A program made the translations under genes and the position numbers. Below are positions 44,052 through 55,641 of a DNA stretch of 64,000 nucleotides, in pieces. Each line of letters starts with the position of its first letter. Within the stretch, counting starts at the first letter, position 1. The notes beneath the pieces were generated by a model. The model did not search any database. It was not told where the DNA came from and saw only the letters and a list, made by a program, of their open reading frames with translations. Origin of the DNA: Anabaena sp. UHCC 0204 (GTDB lineage Bacteria; Cyanobacteriota; Cyanobacteriia; Cyanobacteriales; Nostocaceae); assembly GCF_009711975.1 (NCBI RefSeq), contig NZ_VIKW01000003.1, positions 172,986 through 236,985 of the forward strand, given 5' to 3'.

Positions 44052-44768
44052 CTACCATATTATCCTACTTGTTGCCACTAATAACAAGGGGTGAGACCAC
44101 CATAACAAACCAGTGAAAATGATAACGCCTACATAAGCAGGACATAGAAATTCTTGCCAATTGAGAGATTGACGGCCATCAATAATTGCTTGAAAGGGGA
44201 TAATAGAAGTCCGCTGTTTGACGACTGCAAAGGCTTCTCCATAGCGTTGACTTAAACGGCGATCGCCATGCCATACTCCAAATAAGTGATGTAGTATCAA
44301 ACCCATGGAAGTGACAAGGGTAAAGCTAGTACCTAACCACAGGGTATGAGCTATACACCAAATAACCTGTCCTACCATTTGGGGATGACGGGTAATACGG
44401 ATAATCCCTGTTTCATAAAGATGAACTTGGGGCTTTTGAATAGCCGCAATTTCTAGTAGATTGAAGGTAGCAGGATATAAAAACAAAAAAGATATTGCTG
44501 ATAGTACCCACACTAATGTTCCCACACCCGGTATACCTTGTACTTGCCAAAGTTGCCAGCCATCATACCGATGATTAAAAAAGTAAACGATTAATAACAC
44601 AGCCAAGGGGAGGCTGATTAATGCAAAGACAATGCGATAAAGCCTCGGTCCAATATATTTTTCTGCCCAAGGACGCACAGCCGCACCTCCACTATGGGCG
44701 ATCACAAAAGCTAATTGCAACCCCAGCATGACAAAATGACTGGAGGTAAACCAAGGATTGGGCATCAT
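44052..44768 (-). CDS. NnrU family membrane protein (Z-ISO-like)
   Basis: 238 residues, about six membrane helices. Conserved HSGGAAVRPWAE (His near residue 25), IIRITRHPQMVGQVIWCIAHTLW and LILHHLFGVWHGDRRL carry the His residues of the NnrU/15-cis-zeta-carotene isomerase family, which binds heme. In plants Z-ISO isomerises a carotenoid intermediate. A role in carotenoid synthesis is plausible in this organism but not proven from sequence. Confidence 0.85.
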   Translation of the reverse strand: MMPNPWFTSSHFVMLGLQLAFVIAHSGGAAVRPWAEKYIGPRLYRIVFALISLPLAVLLIVYFFNHRYDGWQLWQVQGIPGVGTLVWVLSAISFLFLYPATFNLLEIAAIQKPQVHLYETGIIRITRHPQMVGQVIWCIAHTLWLGTSFTLVTSMGLILHHLFGVWHGDRRLSQRYGEAFAVVKQRTSIIPFQAIIDGRQSLNWQEFLCPAYVGVIIFTGLLWWSHPLLLVATSRIIW

Positions 44769-44995
44769 AAATAAAACTCAATTCAAATTTCTGTGAGGAA
44801 GAAGCTACTATTGGTAAACATCTTGACTTTTAACAGATTATACATAGGAGAATTTTTGTCAAGATGTTATGATAATGTCTTTTTTGGATTTAGTCTTCAA
44901 ATGTTAACAATGCCATAAATCATGCCTAGCCAGAAAGCTATTCACCGTGATTTATTTTTAAATTTGCTCCTGTTCCCGTTTCTAGGTTAAGCCTT

Positions 44996-46009
44996 ATGTC
45001 TGACCTTCCTTTTACTTTAGATCAGTTACGGATTCTCAAAGCGATCGCCCAAGAAGGGAGTTTCAAGCGTGCTGCTGATAGTCTTTACGTCTCCCAACCT
45101 GCTGTCAGTTTGCAAGTTCAAAACCTGGAACGGCAACTGGATGTCCCCCTATTCGATAGAGGTGGCCGTCGCGCTCAATTGACTGAAGCGGGACATCTAC
45201 TCCTCAACTATGGGGAAAAAATCCTCAGTTTATGTCAGGAAACCTGCCGCGCTATTGAGGATTTACAAAATCTCCAAGGTGGGACTTTGATTGTCGGTGC
45301 TTCCCAAACTACTGGCACTTATCTGTTGCCAAAAATGATTGGCTTATTCCGACAAAAATATCCAGATGTAGCGGTACAACTGCACGTCCACTCTACTAGA
45401 CGCACGGCTTGGAGTGTGTCCAATGGACAGGTTGATTTGGCGATAATTGGTGGGGAAATTCCCGCTGAATTAGGGGAATCTTTAAAAACTGTTCCTTATG
45501 CTGAAGATGAATTAGCACTGATTTTACCGACTTCCCATCCCTTTGCTAAATTAGAAACAATCCAAAAAGAAGACCTATATAAACTACAATTCATTGCGCT
45601 AGACTCCCAATCAACTATCCGCAAAGTTATTGATCAGGTTTTAGCTCGTTGTGATATTGACACGAGGCGGTTTAAGTTTGAAATGGAACTAAATTCCATC
45701 GAAGCTATTAAAAACGCTGTCCAATCGGGACTAGGTGCTGCTTTTGTCTCTACTTCGGCGATCGCTAAAGAATTACAAATGGGTGTTCTCCACCGTACTC
45801 CTATTGAAGGTGTTGTCGTGAAGCGCACACTTTGGTTAATATTGAACCCTAACCGCTATAGATCCAAAGCGGCAGAAGCCTTTAGTCAAGAAATATTACC
45901 CCAGTTTGCTAACCCCGGCTGGACTCAGGATATGTTGAAGTTGTCACAAATGAATCTTGTAGTCAATACATTGGATATAGCAACATCTAACTCTTCTGAC
46001 CTCAGTTAA
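44996..46009 (+). CDS. LysR-type regulator, RbcR/PacR-like
   Basis: 337 residues. N-terminal winged helix: [20 protein letters not shown] and [20 protein letters not shown]. The effector domain includes [20 protein letters not shown]. The sequence is of the RbcR/Ycf30 type that controls carbon-assimilation genes in cyanobacteria and red-lineage plastids. In Anabaena the gene PacR (All3953), as I recall, lies near ndhF, and ndhF is 2 kb away here, which supports the call. It is divergent from the NnrU-like gene, with 227 bp between. Confidence 0.85.
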   Translation: MSDLPFTLDQLRILKAIAQEGSFKRAADSLYVSQPAVSLQVQNLERQLDVPLFDRGGRRAQLTEAGHLLLNYGEKILSLCQETCRAIEDLQNLQGGTLIVGASQTTGTYLLPKMIGLFRQKYPDVAVQLHVHSTRRTAWSVSNGQVDLAIIGGEIPAELGESLKTVPYAEDELALILPTSHPFAKLETIQKEDLYKLQFIALDSQSTIRKVIDQVLARCDIDTRRFKFEMELNSIEAIKNAVQSGLGAAFVSTSAIAKELQMGVLHRTPIEGVVVKRTLWLILNPNRYRSKAAEAFSQEILPQFANPGWTQDMLKLSQMNLVVNTLDIATSNSSDLS

Positions 46010-46395
46010 ACATCTTGTTTAACAATTGACAATGGATAATTACCCATCCCTAAAGACTATAGCGCAGGGCGGAATTAACAATTAAAAATTAAAAAGCAGA
46101 TTAAAAAAAGCTTTATACAAATTTTTAATGGTTGGGTTACTTACGTCGTTATGTACTAAAGGCTTGAAAGTAAGGGAAAAAAGAGGTTTCAAGCCAAATT
46201 AACCAATTGACAATTATCCATTGTTAATACTCCCTAGTTCTAAAAAGACAGGATTCTCGAAGAGTTAGCCATGCAATAGACTGAGGAACTTATGTCTGTG
46301 ATAGGCAGTCGTTTCAATAGAAACTCCGTAAACTCTGTGTACTGTATTTCTTGATATAGCAGTACAAATGTCAATTCACATACATAAGGATTTCT
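46010..46395. other. Intergenic region with short inverted repeats
   Basis: 386 bp, no gene. TTGACAATGGATAATTA (from about 46025) and AATTATCCATTGTTAA (about 46213) are inverse copies flanking an AT-rich segment that contains the AATTAAAAATTAAAAAGC string also found in the 10492 element. It may be a degenerate MITE. Confidence 0.45.
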
Positions 46396-47649
46396 ATGTC
46401 GCTTAAAACTTTGTTAGTTTTCTTGAGTAAAGGTACTTTTACCCTTACCAGTGTGTCTATTTTAGCTGCTGTGTCTTTTCCCTCTGAGGTTTTTTCTGTC
46501 ACTTCTCAATTAGAGAATCTACAAGAAGCTAACTCATCATCACCTCAGTTACAGGAAAAGCAAGAATTAAATTTATTACTTGCGAAAAAAAATAAGGATA
46601 AAGATAAAGATAAGGATAGAAATAGGAATCGTGATGACGATGATGACGATGACGACGATGACGACAAAAAGAGAAGAAATAACCAGCGTTATAACGATGA
46701 CGATGATGATAAGAAGAGAAGAAATAACCAGCGTCACAGAGAATATCGTAGAGAAAAAAATCGTTCAACCAAATATTTTCGGAAGAACAATTGGAGTACA
46801 TATCTGAAATGTGGAAAGTTAAATAACTCGCGTCAAAGGGCTTTAGTTATCCAAATGGATATTCTCGAAAAACCCGTGACTAGATATGCAAATGCAGTTT
46901 ACACTGTATATGCCCAAAGACAAAATAGGTGGGTACAAGTTTATAGCAATACAGGCGCAAGACTAATTGAAAAGCAAGCAGGAAAATTCATTTTACAACC
47001 GGAAATAATTGAATTTAACCAACTGCAATCACGTAATATTGATTTATCAAATACAGAATTGAAAGTTGTAGCTCAAATTCGTTATGACTTAGCCAACCAA
47101 AGGGATCAAACAGTAGTATTTGAAAATATCTGGAATGCTAGAGATATTACTGAAATTCGTAGTATTAGTGAGTTAACTAATATTAGCTATACAAACACGA
47201 CATTTACAGAAACTGTTAACAGTTCCACTTTCAACACGACCAACACTTCAACAACAGGAACAACAGTTGCCACATCCACAAATAATAAATCAATTACTTT
47301 GATGAATGATTTCCGTATTAACTATTTAGGGGTAAATTACAGAGGTAATACTTCTACTTGGTCTTATTATATGGAAGAATTACCACGTTCTAGGGATTTA
47401 AGTAATTGGGTATTAGGTTTACCAAGTTGCGTTAAAGTTATCGGTGCAACTCCAAAAGCCGAGTTTGTGAGATTAGATCCCAATGCAAAAATTGGCGGGA
47501 TTAAATGGCAACCAGGCAAGAGCTTTAAAAAAGGAGTATTTTCTGTAACACTAGATAGAAGATATTCTGAGGGAATAATTGATGTAGCGGCTAAAGGTCC
47601 TGATGTTGCTAGAGGTGTCATTACAGGTCCTAGTTGTAGTACATTATAA
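46396..47649 (+). CDS. Secreted hypothetical protein with Asp/Lys-Arg repeats
   Basis: 417 residues. Signal peptide (LLVFLSKGTFTLTSVSILAAVSF). At about 65-120 there is a low-complexity segment: KDKDKDKD, an 11-Asp run, KKRRNNQRY, a 5-Asp run, KKRRNNQRH. The last two form a clear internal duplication. The C-terminal 280 residues look like a folded beta-rich domain with a Thr/Asn-rich loop (NTTNTSTTGTTVATS) and two or three Cys (KCGKL, SCVKV, PSCSTL). The acidic-basic segment could bind metal or be disordered. Function unknown. Confidence 0.75.
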   Translation: MSLKTLLVFLSKGTFTLTSVSILAAVSFPSEVFSVTSQLENLQEANSSSPQLQEKQELNLLLAKKNKDKDKDKDRNRNRDDDDDDDDDDDKKRRNNQRYNDDDDDKKRRNNQRHREYRREKNRSTKYFRKNNWSTYLKCGKLNNSRQRALVIQMDILEKPVTRYANAVYTVYAQRQNRWVQVYSNTGARLIEKQAGKFILQPEIIEFNQLQSRNIDLSNTELKVVAQIRYDLANQRDQTVVFENIWNARDITEIRSISELTNISYTNTTFTETVNSSTFNTTNTSTTGTTVATSTNNKSITLMNDFRINYLGVNYRGNTSTWSYYMEELPRSRDLSNWVLGLPSCVKVIGATPKAEFVRLDPNAKIGGIKWQPGKSFKKGVFSVTLDRRYSEGIIDVAAKGPDVARGVITGPSCSTL

Positions 47650-47747
47650 CTATGACATTAAACTAAGTTTTAGAGCGATCGCCTCCACCACTGAAAGAAG
47701 CATAATCACAGTTTCTCAGATTGATAAAGAGATATTTGTGCGATCGC

Positions 47748-48446
47748 TTATTTATTTAATCCCCCTTGATGTTCACAGCGAAACCCCTTTTGTTCCCAAA
47801 AAGACATATCAACATCTACTAATTTAATAATATGTGAACATTGGGGATATATAAATTGACTTAATATCGCCCAAATCAAACTACGAATAACATCTAAAAT
47901 AGTTTTGTACCAATATTCCTGATTAGCAGGAACGCCTTTTTCTTTGACAACTGCCGATTCTACCCAAATCCCATGAGAACCCAAGATAATCCGCGCCATT
48001 AAATTAGCTCGAAAAAAATGAGTACCAGAAGTAATTAATTTTACTTTATGTATTCCCCAATTCCGTAAAATAGGTGTTCCATAGTAAAAATTATCAAAAG
48101 TAGAATTAGCGCAATTTTCTAAACTGACCTGTTGAAAACCTGCGGCTTCACGCTGAAAAATCAACCAAATACAAGGATCTTGAGAGCCACTAGAAATTAA
48201 AATAGGGATGTGGGGAGATTGTTTAGCTAGTTGAGCGACATGAATTTCTCGACGAATACTACCACCCAACACAAAAAACGCGTCTACTGGCTTTAAAGAA
48301 GCAGAAACTAAGGTTATAGTAGTAAAAACCAGCCAACTAATTAGGAGTAGTCTTAAACCCCACAATAATTTCTGTAACAAGCGCCACAATTTATGAAATT
48401 TGCTCAGACGAGTAATTAATAAGTTCAGGGTTAATTTATGTTTCAT
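47748..48446 (-). CDS. YdcF/DUF218 family protein
   Basis: 232 residues. N-terminal membrane helix (LLWGLRLLLISWLVFTTITL), then the DUF218 core: VDAFFVLGGSIRREIHVAQLA, PILISSGSQDPCIW, NSTFDNFYYGTPIL and KLITSGTHFFRANLMARIIL. The family includes SanA/ElyC-type envelope proteins. The C-terminus has a second hydrophobic stretch. It converges on the secreted-protein gene. Confidence 0.85.
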   Translation of the reverse strand: MKHKLTLNLLITRLSKFHKLWRLLQKLLWGLRLLLISWLVFTTITLVSASLKPVDAFFVLGGSIRREIHVAQLAKQSPHIPILISSGSQDPCIWLIFQREAAGFQQVSLENCANSTFDNFYYGTPILRNWGIHKVKLITSGTHFFRANLMARIILGSHGIWVESAVVKEKGVPANQEYWYKTILDVIRSLIWAILSQFIYPQCSHIIKLVDVDMSFWEQKGFRCEHQGGLNK

Positions 48447-48765
48447 AAATAACTAATAAAACTTTAATTATCTATTGATAGAAATCACAGCTACAAAAAA
48501 AAGAAAGTGGTATCTTAGAAAGGATAATTAAGCATTTACGAATGTTACTAATGCTTTTTTCATACATTTGGTTGTGTTGTTATATAGAAAAGTGATCAAC
48601 TCAAACCATATTTGTTAACATCCAAAGAGAATATACTACTCATCATTCACAAAAGGCTAAAACATGGATCAAGTGTAGAGATGATTAGAATAGAAAAACT
48701 ACAAGAGATCAGGATTTCCTGATGGATAAACTGTCAAAAACACAACTATTTCATCTGATATATAT
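48447..48765. other. Divergent intergenic region, no gene
   Basis: 319 bp between the leftward YdcF and the rightward protease genes, so both promoters lie here. No ORF or repeat was recognised. Confidence 0.4.
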
Positions 48766-50100
48766 ATGAACCAATCTGCGAAACGTTACTCACCCCTCCA
48801 AGCAGCTTTGATTGGTGGAGCGATCGCCACAACTGCGACTCTATCTGTATTCAGTCAAGGTTGGACACGCTACGTTCATGCGGCTTTGCAAGATAGTCCC
48901 AAAGTATTAGTTGACGAAGTTTGGCAGGTTGTAAATCGTGAATATGTTGATGGAAAATTTAATCAACAAGATTGGCAAGCAATCAGACAGAGTTTATTAA
49001 GTAAAGATTATACCTCTCAAGATGAAGCCTATATAGCAATCCGCGAAGCTTTGCAGAAGCTAGATGATCCCTACACCCGATTTATGAACCCCAAGCAATA
49101 TGAAGCTTTGACTGATCAAACTTCTGGGGAAGTCTCTGGGATTGGTATTCGCATGGAATTGAACGAAAAAACCAAGCGTCTTACCATTATAGAAGCTATA
49201 GAAAATTCTCCAGCACTCAAAGCCGGACTCAAGCCAGGCGATGAAATTTTGGCAATTAATGGTAAATCTGCCTTAAAAATGACACTGGAAGAAGCCTCAA
49301 GATTAATTCGTGGCAAAGAAGGTACTTCTATAAACTTGGATCTGGAACGACCAGGTAACAAATTTAGTATAAAATTAACAAGGGCAACAATAGAAGTTCC
49401 TACAGTTAGGTATACCCTGAAAGAAGAAGCTGGTCGAAAAGTTGGGTATATTAGATTACAAGAGTTTAGCTCTCACGCTGCTGATCAAATGCGTGTAGCC
49501 ATTCGCAAATTAAACGCTCAAAAAGTGGATTCCTATGTATTAGACTTACGAGGTAATCCTGGTGGTTTGTTGGATGCGAGTATAGAAATTGCTAGAATGT
49601 GGCTAAACGACGGTAATATCGTGAAAACCGTAGACCGTAAAGGATTCAACGACGATAAAAAAGCTAATCGTACAGCTATAACTAATCTCCCTTTAGCAGT
49701 TTTAGTTGATGGTAATTCTGCTAGTGCTAGTGAAATTCTGACCGGCGCACTCAAAGACAATAAACGGGCTGTGGTTGTTGGTAGTCAAACCTTTGGTAAA
49801 GCTTTAGTACAGTCAGTTCATAAATTAGCAGATGGTTCGGGTTTAGCTGTTACCATTGCTCATTACTACACACCTAATGGTACAGATATCAACAAAAAAG
49901 GGATTGTACCCGATATTAAATTAGACTTGACACAAAATCAAGAGCGCCAATTGGCTTCTAATCCAAATTTGATTGGTACAAATAGTGATCCCCAATATCT
50001 TCGCGCTATTGCTGCTCTTTCTCATGGCAAATTAGCACAACCAGTCACAAATCCAGATTCTCAGTCTATTAGTGTCCGCGCTGAAGACTTGAAATTTTAG
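48766..50100 (+). CDS. Carboxyl-terminal processing protease (S41 family)
   Basis: 444 residues. N-terminal signal/anchor (ALIGGAIATTATLSVFSQG), a helical region, a PDZ domain at about 120-200 (SGIGIRMELNEKTK, IEAIENSPALKAGLKPGDEI), then the catalytic core: YVLDLRGNPGGLLDASIEIA, DGNSASASEILTGAL with the nucleophile Ser, and VVGSQTFGKALVQ with the Lys. CtpA processes the C-terminus of the photosystem II D1 protein; cyanobacteria hold two or three paralogues, and which one this is cannot be told. Confidence 0.93.
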   Translation: MNQSAKRYSPLQAALIGGAIATTATLSVFSQGWTRYVHAALQDSPKVLVDEVWQVVNREYVDGKFNQQDWQAIRQSLLSKDYTSQDEAYIAIREALQKLDDPYTRFMNPKQYEALTDQTSGEVSGIGIRMELNEKTKRLTIIEAIENSPALKAGLKPGDEILAINGKSALKMTLEEASRLIRGKEGTSINLDLERPGNKFSIKLTRATIEVPTVRYTLKEEAGRKVGYIRLQEFSSHAADQMRVAIRKLNAQKVDSYVLDLRGNPGGLLDASIEIARMWLNDGNIVKTVDRKGFNDDKKANRTAITNLPLAVLVDGNSASASEILTGALKDNKRAVVVGSQTFGKALVQSVHKLADGSGLAVTIAHYYTPNGTDINKKGIVPDIKLDLTQNQERQLASNPNLIGTNSDPQYLRAIAALSHGKLAQPVTNPDSQSISVRAEDLKF

Positions 50101-50113
50101 CTTAACCGACAGA

Positions 50114-50147
50114 GTTTTAATTCCATCCTTTGGGGTGGGATTAAATT
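50114..50147 (+). terminator. Probable terminator after the S41 protease
   Basis: TTTAATTCCATCC / GGGTGGGATTAAA forms a 13-bp stem with G-U pairs and a short TTTG loop, about 15 bp past the stop. The following T-run is modest (TTCAATTTTC). Confidence 0.5.
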
Positions 50148-50189
50148 CAATTTTCAGTTATTACTTATTTTCTTACCACTTCATCTGAG

Positions 50190-51161
50190 ATGCTCAATTC
50201 CCAGCCAGTTGATATAACCACCGATTACCCATTTACACCAAAGGTAACGGTGGTTATTCCCATATATAATGGTGAAGCAGATTTGCCAGAATTACTGAAT
50301 TGTCTATTTTCGCAAACTTATCCCCAAGATCAAGTAGAGTATTTATTAATAGATAATAATAGCAGCGATCGCACCCTGACCATTCTGCAAACAACCGCGG
50401 AAAAGTCCCCAATTGCTATTCACCCTTTAAGTGAAAATAACATTCAAAGTTCTTACGCAGCCCGCAACACAGGTATTAAAGCTGCTGGAGGTGAAATCAT
50501 TGCTTTTACTGATGCTGATTGTCGTCCCCAACCCCAATGGTTAAAGACATTAATTCAACCGTTTATAAGTTCTGAAGTAGTCATTGTTGCTGGTGAAATT
50601 GTGGCTTTACCAGGGACAAGTTTATTAGAAAAATTTGCAGATAAACAAGAAACATTATCTCAAAAACATACCCTTACTCATAAATTTTGTCCCTATGGAC
50701 AAACCGCAAATTTGGCAATTCGTCGTCACATTTTCCACACTTCAGGTTTATTTCGTCCCTATCTTTCCACAGGAGGAGATGCAGATATTTGCTGGCGAAT
50801 TCTTAAAGCTAACCTTGGTAAATTAGAATTTGCTCCCAACGCTATTGTTCAACACCGTCACCGCATCTCCATGAAAGAATTAGCCAGTCAATGGCGACGT
50901 TATGGACGTTCTAACCGTTATTTACATGAATTACATGGTGTTGAGTTAATGAAGGAAATGAACACAAAAGAATATGGTTATTGTCTACTGCGTTGGTTCT
51001 TGAAAGAAGTACCAAGAGAAACTATTAAAAATATTATTGGTAAAGCTAAATTGATAGATTTATTAAATACTCCCATTGGTTTATTCACTGCAAAAGCGCG
51101 TTCGGAAGGACAAAGAGAGGCGCAGTTACCAGAAAATGCCAAAATCATTGAATGGTTGTAG
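50190..51161 (+). CDS. Family 2 glycosyltransferase
   Basis: 323 residues. GT-A fold: VTVVIPIYNGEADLPELLNC (19-38), EYLLIDNNSSDRTL, YAARNTGIKAAGGEIIAFTD-AD with the DxD-like TDADC, and the acceptor region STGGDADICWRILKANLG (the ED/GGD motif) with QWRRYGRSNRY. There is no membrane segment. Substrates are unknown; such enzymes build polysaccharides or glycolipids. Confidence 0.88.
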   Translation: MLNSQPVDITTDYPFTPKVTVVIPIYNGEADLPELLNCLFSQTYPQDQVEYLLIDNNSSDRTLTILQTTAEKSPIAIHPLSENNIQSSYAARNTGIKAAGGEIIAFTDADCRPQPQWLKTLIQPFISSEVVIVAGEIVALPGTSLLEKFADKQETLSQKHTLTHKFCPYGQTANLAIRRHIFHTSGLFRPYLSTGGDADICWRILKANLGKLEFAPNAIVQHRHRISMKELASQWRRYGRSNRYLHELHGVELMKEMNTKEYGYCLLRWFLKEVPRETIKNIIGKAKLIDLLNTPIGLFTAKARSEGQREAQLPENAKIIEWL

Positions 51162-51373
51162 TCAAATTAATTGACAATTGACAATTGATAATTGACAACG
51201 TTTAATAACTAACTCCTTCTTCTTGTCTCTTATACGGGCGTATCTCTGACGATAATTGCAAGCATCAGCATTCGGTGTCAGGGCGAAGCATTCGGAAAAT
51301 AAACTTGGTAAAAAACCGATAATTAATCACCCGAATGCTTCGCCCCTACTATGACTAAATTATGGGTATAAAC

Positions 51374-51446
51374 GGGATCGGTGCGGATCGAACGCACGGC
51401 CTAGCGCTTAGGAGGCGCTCGCTCTATCCAACTGAGCTACAACCCC
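51374..51446 (-). tRNA. tRNA-Arg (anticodon CCT)
   Basis: Read on the minus strand: acceptor GGGGTTG pairs with CGATCCC (two G-U), D-arm GCTC...GAGC, anticodon stem AGCGC/GCGCT with loop CTCCTAA giving anticodon CCT, and T-arm GTGCG-TTCGATC-CGCAC. 73 nt without CCA. It decodes AGG. Confidence 0.95.
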
Positions 51447-51479
51447 AAAGATGAACCAAATATTATCATAGCAGTATTT

Positions 51480-53337
<1,858 letters not shown>

Positions 53338-53561
53338 TAGTGGCTATCCTTGCAGTAATTACACCAATTAGTTGAGTATTCTTGAATCCATCCTAATTTA
53401 CTTCTAGAGCAAGTAGTCAAATTCCTATAAAAATTAATCTTCGTCAGTAAATATTTTATAAAATAACGTAGTTATGACGTTTTTCTATATCTGCTGACCA
53501 AGTTTGGTTCTTCCTAAATTCAAGTTACAATAATTTGATAATTATTAAAAAGGGAAAAAAT

Positions 53562-54134
53562 ATGCAGTCCCCTCTCTACCTTTTCAATATTGAAGAATAT
53601 CTAGAATTAGAACAAACTAGCGATATTCGTCATGAATATTTTGGCGGTGAAGTCTTTGCTATGGCTGGAGGTAGCAAGGAACACAATATAATTAGTCTAA
53701 ATGTTGCTAGTAGCCTACGTTCTCAGTTGCGGGGTAGTTTCTGTAATGTCTTCATGTCTGATATGAAAGTGAGGATAAATTTAGCCAGTGATCATCAAAC
53801 TATATTTTACTATCCTGATGTTATCGTTAGTTGTGATACTGAAGATCAAGACCGTTATTTTTTGAATTATCCTTGTTTAATTATAGAAGTTTTATCACCA
53901 AGTACAGAAACTATAGATAGACGAGAAAAACTGGTTAATTACCGAAGTTTAACAAGTTTACGGGAATATGTTTTAATTTCTCAGGATGAAGTCAAGGTAG
54001 ACATTTATCGTCAGGATAAACAAGGTAATTGGACAATCCAAATTTTGATAAATAGGAATGATAAATTAGTTTTAGATTCGGTTGGATTGATTCTAGAAAT
54101 GGCAGATATATATGAAAATGTCATCAATCTATAA
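53562..54134 (+). CDS. Uma2-family (DUF820) PD-(D/E)XK nuclease-like protein
   Basis: 190 residues from the ATG at 53562. FNIEEYLELEQTSDIRHEYF, GGEVFAMAGGSKEHNIISLN, FYYPDVIVSCD (Asp), CLIIEVLSPSTETIDRREKL (Glu-x-Leu, Lys displaced) and YRSLTSLREYVLI are the family's signature blocks. It is a second, distinct Uma2 from that at 24429. No partner gene. Confidence 0.88.
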   Translation: MQSPLYLFNIEEYLELEQTSDIRHEYFGGEVFAMAGGSKEHNIISLNVASSLRSQLRGSFCNVFMSDMKVRINLASDHQTIFYYPDVIVSCDTEDQDRYFLNYPCLIIEVLSPSTETIDRREKLVNYRSLTSLREYVLISQDEVKVDIYRQDKQGNWTIQILINRNDKLVLDSVGLILEMADIYENVINL

Positions 54135-54211
54135 AAGTAACAGTAACTCAAAAATTAGATTATATATGATTATAAAATCAATAAATGCAATATTGATCAA
54201 ATATTTTAGTT

Positions 54212-55129
54212 TTATCGAATAGACTCCCTCCGTTCTGAATTTTTGCGATCAAAGATGATCCATTCTGCTTTTGTCATGGGACGGACATTTTCTAATCTTT
54301 TAATTGCCCAAGAATTATAATCAATATTGAGATCACATCCCATCCAGCGACGATTAAGTTGTTCTGCAACCACAAGAGTTGTTCCTGATCCTGAAAATGG
54401 ATCAATAATTAAATCTCCTTCCTGAGACGATGCAAGCACAAATTTTCTTAATAATTCTTCTGGTTTTTGAGTTGGATGAGGTGTTGTTTCACCCATTCCA
54501 TTACAAGTAGTAGGAATCTCTATAACGTCTTTAGGCTTTGCACCTTTTGGGTGAGGTGTCCAGTTATTATATTTTTTAGTTTTACCTTTTCCATAAGCAC
54601 TTGTTTCTGCTTGGGGATGGGTAGGATATTTTAATGTATGTGCGCTATAAGGAATTCGCACATCGTCAATATTAATTTTAGCTTGATCTGATTTACGAAA
54701 ATGAATGATACTTTCATGGGATCTTCCCCAATCATTACCTAAGTTAGCTTTGTTTTTATAATGCCAAATTAACCAACGACAATTTTTAAAATATTTTGAT
54801 GCCGGATATTTTAAATCAGCTAATATTTCGGAAAAACCACAAATGTAAAGAGATCCGGTGATCTTGAGAATACGTGAAGCTTGACTAATCCATTCAATTG
54901 ACCACTCAATATATTTTTCTTGGTTCTCAAAATTATCCCATTCAGCTTTTTTAATATTATAAGGTGGGTCAGCAAAAACTAGATCAACGCTTTCTGAATC
55001 AAGAGAAGCTAACCAATCTAACGAATTACCTTGATAAATCTTTCCGCAAGGATGGGTATATTGTAATTGAAATCCTTTTGTTAAAGGTGATAATTTTTGT
55101 TGACTGATTTGTTGATCTATAACTCCCAT
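54212..55129 (-). CDS. Site-specific DNA methyltransferase (beta class, N4/N6)
   Basis: 305 residues. Motif IV DLVFADPPYNIKKAEWDN comes first (about 49-66) and motif I DPFSGSGTTLVVAEQLNRRW comes near the end (about 247-266), the order of beta-class amino-methyltransferases. ETTPHPTQKPEELLRKFVLA precedes motif I. The active residues are intact. No restriction gene is recognised next to it. The upstream genes form a Panacea-type pair. Recognition sequence unknown. Confidence 0.9.
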   Translation of the reverse strand: MGVIDQQISQQKLSPLTKGFQLQYTHPCGKIYQGNSLDWLASLDSESVDLVFADPPYNIKKAEWDNFENQEKYIEWSIEWISQASRILKITGSLYICGFSEILADLKYPASKYFKNCRWLIWHYKNKANLGNDWGRSHESIIHFRKSDQAKINIDDVRIPYSAHTLKYPTHPQAETSAYGKGKTKKYNNWTPHPKGAKPKDVIEIPTTCNGMGETTPHPTQKPEELLRKFVLASSQEGDLIIDPFSGSGTTLVVAEQLNRRWMGCDLNIDYNSWAIKRLENVRPMTKAEWIIFDRKNSERRESIR

Positions 55130-55206
55130 CACTTTTATTTATTACTATTATAATATTGGTATCAATAAGAATTTTCCCAGATATGAAGTAGTCATTGTTA
55201 ATTTAT

Positions 55207-55641
55207 TTAAGAATAAAGTTTGTGATTTGGATCTAACCAAACAATATAAAACACATTTTCAATAAAAAAACCATGAACTCTACCATATTCGTTAGATGAA
55301 AGTTGAAACTGATATGGTATATCTACTAACTGTTCTTCATTCAGAAGACCAAAACTAGTTTCAGTAGTATCTTTCCAGTTTATAGGATGACAACGCAAAT
55401 TTTTGGCATTTTTTACCGTCATTTCGTTAACTGTCATACTTGATAAATCCCGCAATCTCTGAAGCAAAGTTTGTAAATATTTAGCATCTTTATCCTTAAT
55501 CGAAAATTTATCATTATCATATTGAAAATAAGTGTAAGAGAAACTAATTCCTTTCGCAGTTTCAATTTTTGTAGGGTTTATTCCTAGTGATGAACTTTGA
55601 TTAATATTCAGTTTTTTAATTTTATTCTTTTTCTGCGGCAC
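55207..55641 (-). CDS. Candidate toxin of a Panacea-type pair
   Basis: 144 residues; the N-terminal 30 are Lys/Asn/Ser-rich and probably disordered. The core is YLQTLLQRLRDLSSMTVNEM, then HPINWKD and the end RVHGFFIENVFYIVWLDPNH. The last block (R-x-H-G-F, W-L-D-P-x-H) looks conserved and may carry active residues. It overlaps the Panacea-domain gene by 20 bp and is translated second. A toxin role rests on this position. Confidence 0.6.
   Translation of the reverse strand: MPQKKNKIKKLNINQSSSLGINPTKIETAKGISFSYTYFQYDNDKFSIKDKDAKYLQTLLQRLRDLSSMTVNEMTVKNAKNLRCHPINWKDTTETSFGLLNEEQLVDIPYQFQLSSNEYGRVHGFFIENVFYIVWLDPNHKLYS

Noticed and set aside
46529-46807. Frames on both strands across the Asp-rich segment (HRHHRH and MTMMTM peptides)
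   Set aside because: They are shadows of the GAT/GAC repeat in the real gene at 46396-47649.
47603-47827. 74-codon frame between the secreted protein and the YdcF gene
   Set aside because: It overlaps both neighbours' ends and contains HIP1 sites and no recognisable domain.
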